The position numbers and the translations under genes are program-made. The notes beneath the pieces were generated by a model that saw only the letters and a list, made by a program, of their open reading frames with translations, did no database searches and was not told the DNA's origin. Shown here one piece after another: positions 17,928-26,371 of a stretch of 64,000 nt of DNA (within the stretch, counting starts at the first letter, position 1; every line of letters starts with the position of its first letter). The DNA is from Bradyrhizobium diazoefficiens (GTDB taxonomy: Bacteria > Pseudomonadota > Alphaproteobacteria > Rhizobiales > Xanthobacteraceae): positions 524,001-588,000 of the forward strand of contig NZ_JAFCJE010000001.1 of NCBI RefSeq assembly GCF_018131185.1. Reading direction: 5' to 3'.

Positions 17928-18920
17928 TCAGATGCCGAAACGGGCGAGGGCGACCCTGACCGTGGCACGCGGCAGCGATTTGAGCGATCGCCGGCCGATC
18001 ATCGCGAGGTAGGCGAAGGCGTCGCGATATCTGCTGAAGCGGACCGCCTGCATCGCCGAATAGGTAACGAGATGAATCTCGGCGGCGAGGCGCAGCCCGG
18101 CCGTCATGCGCTCGGGCAGTCTCGCCAGGATCAGCCCATCATCGAATACCCGTGCGATTGCCGGGAAGAAATCCTTCGGCGTTCGCACCGCCGCGTTCAT
18201 GGTGTTGGCCGTGTGCAGGCGATAGTCGAGCAGCAGCTTCGGAGCGAACTCGAACTCGCCGATCGCGGCAAGCCGGCACCAGCAGTGCCAATCCTCGCAG
18301 TATCTGAGCGAGGTGTCGAAACCGCCGATGGCGCGGAAGGCCTCGGCACGCGCGAGCGCGATACCGCCGTTGACGATGAAGTTACCGGCCGCGAGCCGGG
18401 CCAGCACGTCGCCCGACGGCTTGCGGCGCCCCTTCAGCAGGCCCCGCCGGCCGATCTGCCGTCCCTCGCTGTCGATCGTGTTGTAGTCGCCGTAGACGAG
18501 AACCGCGCGGGGCGCGCCGCGTGCGGCCGCCAGCAGTGCAGCCACCGCGCCGGGACGCAGGCGGTCGTCAGCATCGAGGAAGAGCAGCCACTCGCCGCTG
18601 GCAGATCGCGCGCCGAGATTGCGCGCCGCTGATACGCCGGCGGAATCATTCGTCATCAGGCGCAGTCGCGGGTCGCGAACGGCGCGGACGATCGCGGCGG
18701 TGTCGTCGGTCGAGCCGTCGTCCACCACGATCACTTCTCCCACCCCGCTTTGCGCCAGTGCGCTGGCGAGGGTTTCGCCGACATAGGCCGCAACGTTCTT
18801 GGCGGGAATGACGATGGATACCGACGTGCTCGAGCTCGACGGCAGCGGCTGGCGGGCCGGCGTAACGACGCGCGTGTTGGCCGGCAAATCGAGAACGTCT
18901 TCGGCAGTGATCTGAGCCAC
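17928..18920 (-). CDS. Glycosyltransferase family 2
   Basis: GT-A glycosyltransferase of 330 residues with a classic EPS-type N-terminus: SVSIVIPAKN, VIVVDDGSTDDT, GVSAARNLGA and the DxD-type LFLDADDRLRPGA, followed by the acceptor-side FIVNGGIALARAEAFRAIGGFD and YCEDWHCWCRL. The start is a GTG at 18920 with AAAGG about 7 bp upstream. It probably adds one sugar of the repeat unit on the cytoplasmic face of the membrane; donor and linkage cannot be read. Confidence 0.9.
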   Translation of the reverse strand: MAQITAEDVLDLPANTRVVTPARQPLPSSSSTSVSIVIPAKNVAAYVGETLASALAQSGVGEVIVVDDGSTDDTAAIVRAVRDPRLRLMTNDSAGVSAARNLGARSASGEWLLFLDADDRLRPGAVAALLAAARGAPRAVLVYGDYNTIDSEGRQIGRRGLLKGRRKPSGDVLARLAAGNFIVNGGIALARAEAFRAIGGFDTSLRYCEDWHCWCRLAAIGEFEFAPKLLLDYRLHTANTMNAAVRTPKDFFPAIARVFDDGLILARLPERMTAGLRLAAEIHLVTYSAMQAVRFSRYRDAFAYLAMIGRRSLKSLPRATVRVALARFGI

Positions 18921-18970
18921 GGCTCGCCTTTAAGAGTCTGTTAACCAGGGCGCATCTGTTGAATGGACGA

Positions 18971-18984
18971 TGCGATCGATCGCA
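18971..18984. promoter_or_regulatory. Perfect 14-bp palindrome between divergent glycosyltransferase genes
   Basis: TGCGATCGATCGCA is self-complementary over its full length. It sits about 50 bp upstream of the minus-strand GT2 start and 215 bp upstream of the plus-strand gene. It could be an operator; no regulator is adjacent and chance is possible for a GATC-rich word. Confidence 0.3.
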
Positions 18985-19200
18985 ACGTTGGTTGCTTGCG
19001 AATGATACCTGCATTGCGGCGAGATCGTTGCCGCGAAGGCACGCGTGAGCGTGGTTTCGCCAATTAGCGTTAAGCCGCTGGCATTAAGCCTGTGGCAAAT
19101 TTGGAAGAGTGCGACAGCCGGTCCCATGCGAGAATGCGCATCCGGCTGCCGCGGATGGAATCCAGTGCCCGCAAAGACATTCAAACCCGACCCCGACGCG

Positions 19201-20265
19201 ATGATCCTCAACCTGTTCTATGAGGACAAGGACGACCGCTGGTTCCCCGGCGACCGGCATCTGCGGCGCGTGGCGCGTCGCTTGCTGCTCGGCGAGCCGC
19301 GCATGAGCGGACAGCTTCGCGTGTTCCTCAATCTCTGCGCGGGGCTCGATCGGCTCGGCATCCGCTACCGCGTCAACGATTACGGCTACATCGCGCAGCA
19401 CCCGGACGAGCTCGCCTGCATCGTCGGCCGCACCTTCCTGCTCGACAAGTTCGCATGGAAGAACCCGATCCTGCTCGGTGTGGCCGCCCACAATCATCCG
19501 CTCGACGACCCCGATTTGTTCAAGCGTCTGCCGGTCAAGAAGGTCGTGGTGCCCGGCCCCTGGTACGTCGACATGTACCGGCCGTATTGGCCCCAGACGG
19601 AGGCATGGCCGGTCGGCATCGACACCGATCTCTGGACACCGTCTGAGCCATCGCAGAAGAAGGTCGACGTGCTGATCTACGACAAGGTCCACTGGGAGCG
19701 CGAGCGCTATGCGGCGGAGCTGATCGAGCCCGTCCGCGCCCGTCTGCGAAAAGAGGGGCGCTCGTTCACGGAGCTGCGCTACGGCAGCTACAAGGAGGAA
19801 GACTATCAGGCGGCGCTGGCGCGCTCGCGCGCGATGATCTTCCTGTGCCAGAACGAAAGCCAGGGCATCGCCTATCAGCAGGCCTTGTCTTGCGGCGTTC
19901 CGGTGTTCGCCTGGGATCCGGGCGGTCCTTGGCGTGATCCCGATTACTATCCGCACCGCGTGCAGTTCGCGCCGGTCTCGTCGGTGCCCTATTGGGACGA
20001 CCGCTGCGGAGCCAAGTTCCTGGACATCGCGGGATTCGAGGCGGGCTGGGACAAGTTCTGGGCCGGGTGTGCTGCCGGCGGATTCGATCCGCGCGGCTTT
20101 GTCCTGGACAGCCTCACGCTGGAGCAACGCGCGCTGCAATATTACGAGATTGCGCGGAGCATCGTGCGGCAACCGGCGGAGCAGGCCCCCGGCACGCCTG
20201 TTGAGGGACGCTCAGCAGGGTTGAGCCAGGACCTGGAGCTTCACCGGCGTCATCAGATGTTTTGA
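19201..20265 (+). CDS. Glycosyltransferase, GT1/GT4-like, in glycan cluster
   Basis: Predicted GT-B type transferase of about 354 residues. The C-terminal half shows the nucleotide-sugar fold: VDVLIYDKVHWERERY, then SRAMIFLCQNESQGIAYQQALSCGVPVFAWDPGG, which corresponds to the ExxxxxxxEAxxxGxPV region of these enzymes. I prefer the ATG at 19201 (MILNLFYEDK); the frame is open from 19045 and a GTG at 19165 is possible, so the N-terminus is uncertain. The polymerase gene follows after 3 bp, so the two are probably co-translated. Confidence 0.8.
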   Translation: MILNLFYEDKDDRWFPGDRHLRRVARRLLLGEPRMSGQLRVFLNLCAGLDRLGIRYRVNDYGYIAQHPDELACIVGRTFLLDKFAWKNPILLGVAAHNHPLDDPDLFKRLPVKKVVVPGPWYVDMYRPYWPQTEAWPVGIDTDLWTPSEPSQKKVDVLIYDKVHWERERYAAELIEPVRARLRKEGRSFTELRYGSYKEEDYQAALARSRAMIFLCQNESQGIAYQQALSCGVPVFAWDPGGPWRDPDYYPHRVQFAPVSSVPYWDDRCGAKFLDIAGFEAGWDKFWAGCAAGGFDPRGFVLDSLTLEQRALQYYEIARSIVRQPAEQAPGTPVEGRSAGLSQDLELHRRHQMF

Positions 20266-20268
20266 GCC

Positions 20269-21633
20269 ATGGACCGGAGCATCGACCGCAGCGCCGCTGA
20301 CATGATGGACCTCGAGGCCCGATCGTTCGGCCATGTCCTGCGCGATGGCCTGGCGCGGCTCAATGCCGGGCAGGCTGCGCGCTGTCTCGTCGCCGTCGCG
20401 TCGCTGCTGCTGGTGCTGGTGACGCTCGATCCCTTCCCCGACTTGCGCAACCCTGACATCAGCAATGTCGTCGGCGGACGAATGGCGCTGACCTATGTGT
20501 CCTGGGGGCTCCTGGCTGCGATTGCGGTGCTGTTCGTCGCCGCGACGGATGGACCGGCGCTGAAGAGCCTGGTGACGCCGCTTCACCTCTGTCTCGTGGG
20601 CTGGCTGATCATCAGCATCGTTCTCTCCGAAAGCCGAGGCGTTTCGATCCAGCGGTTCGTGCTCCTCGCAAGCGTGACGTCGCTCGCCGTCGTGCTGCCA
20701 TTGCTGCCGCCGACGCAGCGCAGCTTCAACATGTGCCTGGGCGCCGCCGCGCTGGTGCTGCTCGCGCTCTGCTATCTCGGCGTCTTCCTGGCGCCGCAAT
20801 ATTCGATCCACACCGCGCTCGATATCGCCGAGCCGCAGCTCGCCGGCGACTGGCGCGGCAGTTTTGGCCACAAGAACGTCGCCTCACCCGTGATGACGAT
20901 CCTGGTCTATGTCGGCATCTATCTGTCGGCCGTCGGATCGTTCGTGATGGGCCCCGTGATCGCAGCGCTCGCCGGCATCTTCCTCATCTTCACCGGCGGC
21001 AAGACGTCGTCGGTGCTGTGCCTTGCGATCTACGCACTCGCATCGCTGGTCTATGTCACGCCCGGCCTGTGGCTGAAGCGGATCATGTGCTTCGTGCCGC
21101 TGATCGCGATGAACCTGCTGACGGTCGGCAGCGTGTTGAGCCCCGCGCTCGGTGCCATGACGCGGCTGCTTCCGCTGGATCCCACCTTTACGGGCCGTTC
21201 CGCGATCTGGGAGTTCGCCCTCGCGGCCGTCGCCGAAAAGCCGATGATCGGTCACGGCTATGCGGCCTTCTGGGACGACGTGACGGCACGGCAAACCACC
21301 CAGGGCGCCGAATGGGCGACATCGGCGGCCCACAGCCACAACAGCTATCTCGACCTCGTGGTCACAATCGGCCTGCCGGGACTGCTGCTCGTGATTCTCG
21401 TCTTCGTGCTCGCACCGCTCGGCAATTTTCACGCAGCACAGGCTCACAACCGCAGTGGCGCTCTGGCAAAGCTGTTCCTGACCGTGTGGCTGTTCGGCCT
21501 CTATTATGGAGCGACCGAGACCTTTCTGCTCGAACGGCAGAATCCGATCTGGTTCCTGTTCGCTCTGGCGGTGGCCGGCCTGCACTACCTGGCGAGGTTC
21601 CAGTGCGTCACGCGGACGGAACCAGAGCAATGA
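20269..21633 (+). CDS. O-antigen ligase/Wzy-type polymerase, membrane protein
   Basis: Polytopic membrane protein of 454 residues with about ten hydrophobic segments. The family-defining periplasmic region is present: GDWRGSFGHKN, TFTGRSAIWEFAL and AAHSHNSYLDLVVTIGLPG, as in the Wzy_C domain of O-antigen ligases and exopolysaccharide polymerases. It probably polymerises the repeat unit made by the neighbouring transferases, or ligates a glycan to its acceptor. It starts 3 bp after the upstream glycosyltransferase stop. Confidence 0.92.
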   Translation: MDRSIDRSAADMMDLEARSFGHVLRDGLARLNAGQAARCLVAVASLLLVLVTLDPFPDLRNPDISNVVGGRMALTYVSWGLLAAIAVLFVAATDGPALKSLVTPLHLCLVGWLIISIVLSESRGVSIQRFVLLASVTSLAVVLPLLPPTQRSFNMCLGAAALVLLALCYLGVFLAPQYSIHTALDIAEPQLAGDWRGSFGHKNVASPVMTILVYVGIYLSAVGSFVMGPVIAALAGIFLIFTGGKTSSVLCLAIYALASLVYVTPGLWLKRIMCFVPLIAMNLLTVGSVLSPALGAMTRLLPLDPTFTGRSAIWEFALAAVAEKPMIGHGYAAFWDDVTARQTTQGAEWATSAAHSHNSYLDLVVTIGLPGLLLVILVFVLAPLGNFHAAQAHNRSGALAKLFLTVWLFGLYYGATETFLLERQNPIWFLFALAVAGLHYLARFQCVTRTEPEQ

Positions 21634-21752
21634 CGGCTTGCCCCATTCAGCGCTGTCCGCCGTGGCAATCGCTTAACGATAAGCGCCATTCCCCATGGTC
21701 TGCGACAAAACACAATCTATCTGGCTACATTCAGTAATCGTATGCCCCGCGG

Positions 21753-22886
21753 ATGACGGTCCTCAGCGTCGAGCAACCAGATGGTCGGGTGTCCAGCACG
21801 TCGGGCATCGCGGTCGATTTCGTGCGTGACTGGGGCCAGGCTGCTTCGCGCCTGAACGCCGGGCATCGCACTGCTTTCCAGCATGGCTGCTGGCTGGGAG
21901 CCTGGTACCAGGCGTTCGATGACGTCGCGCCGTTGATCGCCGTGATCTCCGATGCCGCCACCGGCAAGGACATCGCGATCGTGCCGATGATCAGTCACGT
22001 CAGGCGCGGCATCCGCATCGTCGAATTCGCCGATCTCGGCGTCTCCGACAACAACGCGCCGATCCTGGCGCACGATGCGGTGGCGACGGATGCGATCGGC
22101 AAGGCGCTGGTCGAGGCGTTGCGTGCCTTGCCTGATGGCCTCGATCTCCTCCGCCTGAGGAAGATGCCGGCAAAGGTCGGCGGCAAGGCGAACCCGCTGG
22201 TGTCGCTCGGCCGGATGGGATCCTCCTCGCTCAACTGCAATCTCGTGCTGACGGGCGACGACTATCGAGTCTACCAGGCGTCGATCAAACGCATGCAGAT
22301 GCCGCGCTGCTGGCGCGTCTTCACCCGCCACGCGGGCGCGCGGTTCGAGATCGCAACGGATGTCGCGCGCGCACATGAGCTGATGGATGTGATGGACGAA
22401 CAGCAGCAGGCACGCATGCGAAAGCTCGGCTCGCCGTTCGTCCTCAACGATAAGGCCCATGCGCGGTTCTATCGCGAGGTCGCCCGCCAGGGCATTGCGG
22501 AAGGCTACGCCGTCGTCTCGGCCTTGGTCTGCGACGAGGGCATCGTCGCCACCACGCTCGGTGTCATGCACGGCGCGACCTATTACCTGTTGCGCATCAG
22601 CCATGGCGGCGATTCATGGTCGAGCTGCTCGCCGGGGCTGCTGGTCGCCGAGCGCACCATAGCGGGGCTGCATGCACGGGGCGTGCGCCGCTTCGACCTC
22701 AGCATCGGCAATCTGGACTACAAGCGCCGCTTCGGCGCCGAGCGGGTGCCGCTGACCGATGTCAGCGTCGCGCTGTCCTGGCGGGGCTTACCCTTTGCAT
22801 GGCGCGATCATGCCGCGCAGGGCCTGCGTCGCCACCCCAGGCTCGCCGCCCTCGCGGCGCGGGCCATGGGCAAGGGGAAGCGTTGA
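21753..22886 (+). CDS. GNAT-family acyltransferase of the CelD/BcsL type
   Basis: Cytosolic protein of 377 residues resembling the acetyltransferases found in cellulose and exopolysaccharide clusters (Acetyltransf_6 type). Signature parts are the N-terminal FQHGCWLGAWYQAF, and in the C-terminal half the GNAT core VVSALVCDEGIVATTLGVMHG and FDLSIGNLDYKRRFG. It probably acylates a sugar precursor or a polysaccharide. It follows the polymerase at 119 bp and closes the glycan cluster on the plus strand. Acyl donor and target are not readable. Confidence 0.85.
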   Translation: MTVLSVEQPDGRVSSTSGIAVDFVRDWGQAASRLNAGHRTAFQHGCWLGAWYQAFDDVAPLIAVISDAATGKDIAIVPMISHVRRGIRIVEFADLGVSDNNAPILAHDAVATDAIGKALVEALRALPDGLDLLRLRKMPAKVGGKANPLVSLGRMGSSSLNCNLVLTGDDYRVYQASIKRMQMPRCWRVFTRHAGARFEIATDVARAHELMDVMDEQQQARMRKLGSPFVLNDKAHARFYREVARQGIAEGYAVVSALVCDEGIVATTLGVMHGATYYLLRISHGGDSWSSCSPGLLVAERTIAGLHARGVRRFDLSIGNLDYKRRFGAERVPLTDVSVALSWRGLPFAWRDHAAQGLRRHPRLAALAARAMGKGKR

Positions 22887-22907
22887 TCCGGGCGAGACTT
22901 GCGTGTG

Positions 22908-23447
22908 TCATCTTGGAAGGCCCGCACGAAAGGCCTCCAGCAGCGCGCGACCCTGCGGCCATTCGCCGAGCCCGCTCGACGCATTGATGTGGCCGAGTGG
23001 GCCGAGCGCGACCAAACCGGACTGCCAGATGCGTGCCTGTCGCTGCGTGAACTCGATCGCGCCATAGGGATCGTTCGTGCTCGCGATGATCAGCGAAGGA
23101 AAGCGCAAGACGCGCTCCGGGACGGGCTTGAACGTGGCGGCTTCCAAAGGAAAATTGGCGCCGTCGGGATCGGGGACGGCGACCAGACATGCGCCGGCAA
23201 TTGCGGTCGGGAAGCGAGCGGCCCAATGCGCCACCAGCAGGCATGCGAGGCTATGGGCAACCAGGACAGGCGGCTTCGGGCTGCGCACGATCGCTCGCTG
23301 CAGCGATTGCTCCCAGTCGTCGAGCTCCGGACGGTCCCAGTTCGCCGGTCGAAATCGCGTGAAGAGCGGCTCGGAGCGTTCCCATAGCGTCTGCCAATGG
23401 GTGTCGCCTGAGCCGCCGAGGCCGGGCAATGTGATGATGTCGTGCAT
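22908..23447 (-). CDS. RBBP9/YdeN-type small serine hydrolase
   Basis: Alpha/beta-hydrolase of 179 residues in the RBBP9/YdeN group. The N-terminal LPGLGGSGDTHWQ, the nucleophile Ser in VLVAHSLACLL, the acid in IIASTNDPYG and the His in LGHINASSGLG are all present. The start is the ATG at 23447 (MHDIITLPG); an upstream in-frame ATG at 23513 is less likely because it reaches into the divergent AsnC region. The substrate is unknown. It is convergent with the GNAT gene and divergent from the AsnC regulator. Confidence 0.88.
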   Translation of the reverse strand: MHDIITLPGLGGSGDTHWQTLWERSEPLFTRFRPANWDRPELDDWEQSLQRAIVRSPKPPVLVAHSLACLLVAHWAARFPTAIAGACLVAVPDPDGANFPLEAATFKPVPERVLRFPSLIIASTNDPYGAIEFTQRQARIWQSGLVALGPLGHINASSGLGEWPQGRALLEAFRAGLPR

Positions 23448-23569
23448 GATCGTCCCGTGATATCTGAGTTGAGGCGGCAGTGTGACCGATCCCGGTCCTG
23501 CATCACATGGCAAGTCATCGGCGCAATCGGCCGTTTACCGATGATCTCAAGGTGAAATGGAGAATTCGG

Positions 23570-24040
23570 TTGGATCGCTTCGGGAGCATCGATGCCAAGG
23601 ACCTGAAGATCCTGGAGGCGCTGCAGGTCAACGCGCGCGTGCCGCTGTCCGAGCTTGGCCGTTCCGTAGGGTTGTCCCAGCCCGCGGTGTCCGAGCGCGT
23701 CAGACGGCTCGAGGACGCCGGGATCATCGAGGGCTACGGCGCTCGCATCAATCCGCGCGCACTCGGGCTTGGTCTGATGGCGCTGGTGCGTCTGCGGACC
23801 ACGCATGAGCACATCAAGACATGCCTCAAGAGGTTCGCGGAGATTCCCCACATCATCGAAGTCCATCGTGTGACCGGTGATGACTGTTTCGTGCTCAAGG
23901 TGCTCGTTCCCGCTCCTGAGGATCTCGAGACGATCGTGGATCGCATTGCCGGATTCGGTGCCGTCACGACATCGCTGGTGCTGCGGAGCGAGCCGGTGCG
24001 GCCGATCGGCCGCGAGCTTGTCAGGAAGAAGACCACCTGA
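23570..24040 (+). CDS. Lrp/AsnC-family transcriptional regulator
   Basis: Second AsnC-type regulator in the window, about 156 residues from the TTG at 23570 (LDRFGSIDAKD), which has GGAG 9 bp upstream. An ATG at 23507 gives a 177-residue form with an atypical extension, so the TTG is preferred. The winged helix is in the first 60 residues (ILEALQVNARVPLSELGRSVGLSQPAVSERVRRLEDAG) and the sensor domain follows (VHRVTGDDCFVLKVLVP). It is divergent from the RBBP9-like hydrolase and may control it, or an amino acid pathway elsewhere. Confidence 0.88.
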   Translation: MDRFGSIDAKDLKILEALQVNARVPLSELGRSVGLSQPAVSERVRRLEDAGIIEGYGARINPRALGLGLMALVRLRTTHEHIKTCLKRFAEIPHIIEVHRVTGDDCFVLKVLVPAPEDLETIVDRIAGFGAVTTSLVLRSEPVRPIGRELVRKKTT

Positions 24041-24078
24041 GTGTCGGGCGGCCGCAATGCCGGCGGCCGCAAGAAGGG

Positions 24079-24104
24079 GCGGCATTCCCGAACGGGAATG
24101 CCGC
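24079..24104. terminator. Bidirectional hairpin between convergent genes
   Basis: A perfect 12-bp stem (GCGGCATTCCCG and its complement) with a 2-base AA centre lies between the AsnC stop and the wrbA stop. There is no clear T tract on the plus strand; on the minus strand CCCCTTCTT follows. Its position argues for termination of both genes. Confidence 0.65.
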
Positions 24105-24124
24105 GATCGCATCGGCCATATAGC

Positions 24125-24724
24125 TCAACCGTGCAGTTTTTTTGCCGTCTCCGCGATCTGGCGGCCCTGGTACCGCGCGCCGGCGAGCTCGTTGGCGCTG
24201 GGCTGGCGGCTGCCGTCGCCGCCGGTGATCGTGGTGGCGCCATAGGGCGCACCGCCTGTGACCTCGTCGAGCTTCATCTGACCGGCGAAGCCGTAGTTCA
24301 AGCCGACGACGACCATGCCGAAATGCAGCAGGTTGGTGATGATCGAGAACAGTGTCGTCTCCTGGCCGCCATGCTGGGTCGCGGTCGAGGTGAAGGCGCC
24401 GCCGACCTTGCCGTGCAGCGCACCCTTGGCCCAGAGGCCGCCGGCCTGGTCGAGGAAATTCGCCATCTGCGAGGCCATGCGGCCGAAACGGGTGCCGGTG
24501 CCGACGATGATCGCGTCGTAATTGGCGAGGTCCTCGACCTTGGCGATGGGAGCAGCCTGATCAACCTTGTAATAGGAGGCTTTGGCGACCTCGGCCGGCA
24601 CCAGCTCCGGCACGCGCTTGATGTCGACGGTGGCGCCGGCCTCGCGTGCGCCCTCGGCGACGGCGTTGGCCATCGCCTCGATATGGCCATAGGCGGAATA
24701 ATAGAGGACGAGAACTTTGGTCAT
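24125..24724 (-). CDS. wrbA: NAD(P)H:quinone oxidoreductase WrbA
   Basis: Flavodoxin-like FMN enzyme that reduces quinones by two electrons and protects against redox cycling. The 199 residues match Wrb[18 protein letters not shown] is the phosphate-binding loop, [12 protein letters not shown] and [14 protein letters not shown] are the FMN-binding loops, and [10 protein letters not shown] is the characteristic C-terminal stretch. The start ATG has GGAG 7 bp upstream. It is the third gene of the minus-strand run SDR-pirin-WrbA (45 bp after pirin), opposite a LysR regulator. Confidence 0.96.
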   Translation of the reverse strand: MTKVLVLYYSAYGHIEAMANAVAEGAREAGATVDIKRVPELVPAEVAKASYYKVDQAAPIAKVEDLANYDAIIVGTGTRFGRMASQMANFLDQAGGLWAKGALHGKVGGAFTSTATQHGGQETTLFSIITNLLHFGMVVVGLNYGFAGQMKLDEVTGGAPYGATTITGGDGSRQPSANELAGARYQGRQIAETAKKLHG

Positions 24725-24769
24725 GGTGGTCTCCGTTTCAGATTTGATGGATTGATCTTGTTGAGGTCG

Positions 24770-25468
24770 TCAGGCCGCGTCGACGAGCACGATCTCCGAA
24801 TCTTCCAGCGCGGTGATCGTCAGCCTGGCCTCGTCGCGGATCGCGGCGCCGTCGCGGGCGTTGACGCGGACGCCGTTGATCTCGACGGCACCTGCCGCCG
24901 GCACGAGGTAGAGGTGCCGTGACGTCTGCGGCGCGTACTCCGCGCTCTCGCCCGCCTTCAGCGTGGTGGCTAGCACCCGCGCATCGGCGCGGATCGGCAG
25001 CGCGTCGGCATCACCTTCGATCCCGCTTGCGATGGTGACGAGCTTGCCGGAGCGGTCCGCCTTCGGGAACGGCTTGGATCCCCAGGTGGGCTGTCCCCCG
25101 CGCGCCGTGGGCTCGATCCAGATCTGGAAGATCCGCGTCTGCGTCGGCTCGAGATTGTACTCGGAGTGCCGGATGCCGCTGCCGGCGCTCATCACCTGCA
25201 CGTCGCCCGCTTCGGTGCGGCCCTTGTTGCCGAGACTGTCCTGGTGGGTGATCGCACCCTCGCGCACATAGGTGATGATCTCCATGTTGGCGTGGGGATG
25301 GGCGGGAAAGCCGGTGTTCGGCGCAATCTCGTCGTCGTTCCACACCCGCAGGGCGCCATGACCCATGTTGTTGGGGTCATAATGGCCGGCGAAGGAGAAA
25401 TGATGCTTGGCCTTGAGCCAGCCGTGGTCCGCGCCGCCGAGCTTTGCGAAAGGTCTGAGTTCGATCAT
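24770..25468 (-). CDS. Pirin family protein (YhaK-like bicupin)
   Basis: Two-cupin protein of 232 residues. The N-terminal cupin carries the pirin metal ligands in GFPAHPHANMEIITYV, with GSGIRHSEYN later. The start ATG at 25468 (MIELRPFAK) has AGGA about 9 bp upstream; the frame continues upstream into the SDR gene and is not coding there. Pirins of this kind act as quercetinase-like enzymes or redox sensors. Between an SDR and WrbA, a part in quinone or electrophile stress is likely by context. Confidence 0.9.
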   Translation of the reverse strand: MIELRPFAKLGGADHGWLKAKHHFSFAGHYDPNNMGHGALRVWNDDEIAPNTGFPAHPHANMEIITYVREGAITHQDSLGNKGRTEAGDVQVMSAGSGIRHSEYNLEPTQTRIFQIWIEPTARGGQPTWGSKPFPKADRSGKLVTIASGIEGDADALPIRADARVLATTLKAGESAEYAPQTSRHLYLVPAAGAVEINGVRVNARDGAAIRDEARLTITALEDSEIVLVDAA

Positions 25469-25502
25469 GGACGTGTTCCTGATTGGAGGAGAGGGCTCGG
25501 CG

Positions 25503-26255
25503 TCACGCGCCAAATCCGCCGTCGACATTGAGCACGGTGCCGGTGACGAAGGAGGCTTCCGGGCTTGCGAGAAAAACGACGCCGGCGGCCACTTCCTCGG
25601 GACGGCCGAAGCGTTGCAGTGCGTGCTGCTTGCGCTGGGTCTCGGCGAACTCGCCGCCATCCTTCGGATTCATGTCGGTGTCGATCGAGCCGGGCTGCAC
25701 CACGTTCACGGTGATGCCGCGCGGGCCGAGATCCCGTGCCGCACCCTTGGTGTAGCCGACCACGGCTGCCTTGGTGGCGACGTAGTCGGCAAGGCCGGGG
25801 AACGAAGCGCGGTCGGCCAGCATCGAGCCGACAGTGACGATGCGGCCGCCTTCACCCATCAATTGCGAAGCGGCGCGGATCGCCGCGATCACACCATGCA
25901 CATTGACCTGGTCCTGACGGGCGAGCGCTTCCGTGTCGGCATTGGCATCGTCGATCGCACCTCCGGCGGCGACGCCGGCATTGTTGACGAGGATATCGAG
26001 CTTGCCGAATTCCCTGGCGACGTCGTTGACCAGTTGCGTGACGTCCTTCGCGGAAGCCTGGTCGGCCTTGAAAGCGCGGGCCCTGACGCCCTTGGCCTTG
26101 AGGTCGGCGACGACGGCCTCCGCCTTGTCCGGCGAGGCGACATAGCTGATGGCGACATCAGCACCTTCATCTGCGAGCGCGCGGGCCGAAGCGGCGCCGA
26201 TGCCGCGCGAAGCGCCGGTGACGAGGGCAACCTTGCCCGAGAGCTTCTTGGTCAT
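25503..26255 (-). CDS. SDR-family oxidoreductase (3-oxoacyl-ACP reductase-like)
   Basis: Classical short-chain dehydrogenase of 250 residues. The cofactor motif TGASRGIG lies near 11-18, NNAG in ILVNNAGVAAGG, the catalytic serine in VTVGSM, and Tyr158 and Lys162 in YVATKAA. The start is the ATG at 26255 with GGAG upstream. It is the first gene of the SDR-pirin-WrbA run and divergent from a LysR gene, so it is probably induced by the same signal. The substrate is unknown. Confidence 0.93.
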   Translation of the reverse strand: MTKKLSGKVALVTGASRGIGAASARALADEGADVAISYVASPDKAEAVVADLKAKGVRARAFKADQASAKDVTQLVNDVAREFGKLDILVNNAGVAAGGAIDDANADTEALARQDQVNVHGVIAAIRAASQLMGEGGRIVTVGSMLADRASFPGLADYVATKAAVVGYTKGAARDLGPRGITVNVVQPGSIDTDMNPKDGGEFAETQRKQHALQRFGRPEEVAAGVVFLASPEASFVTGTVLNVDGGFGA

Positions 26256-26312
26256 TGGATTTCTCCATTCCTGAATGTCTGATGACCCCTTGGATAAGCC
26301 TCCGCCTGTGGT

Positions 26313-26345
26313 ATAGAAATAGAAACTATCGAAACACATTGTTTC
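26313..26345. promoter_or_regulatory. Two dyads in the LysR/SDR divergent promoter
   Basis: ATAG-N9-CTAT spans 26313-26329 and GAAACA-CAT-TGTTTC spans 26331-26345, 27-41 bp before the LysR start. LysR regulators usually bind such dyads in the divergent promoter, so this is the likely operator. Which dyad is the recognition site is unknown. Confidence 0.5.
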
Positions 26346-26371
26346 CTAAACTTCAGATCGGACCGGCTGCC

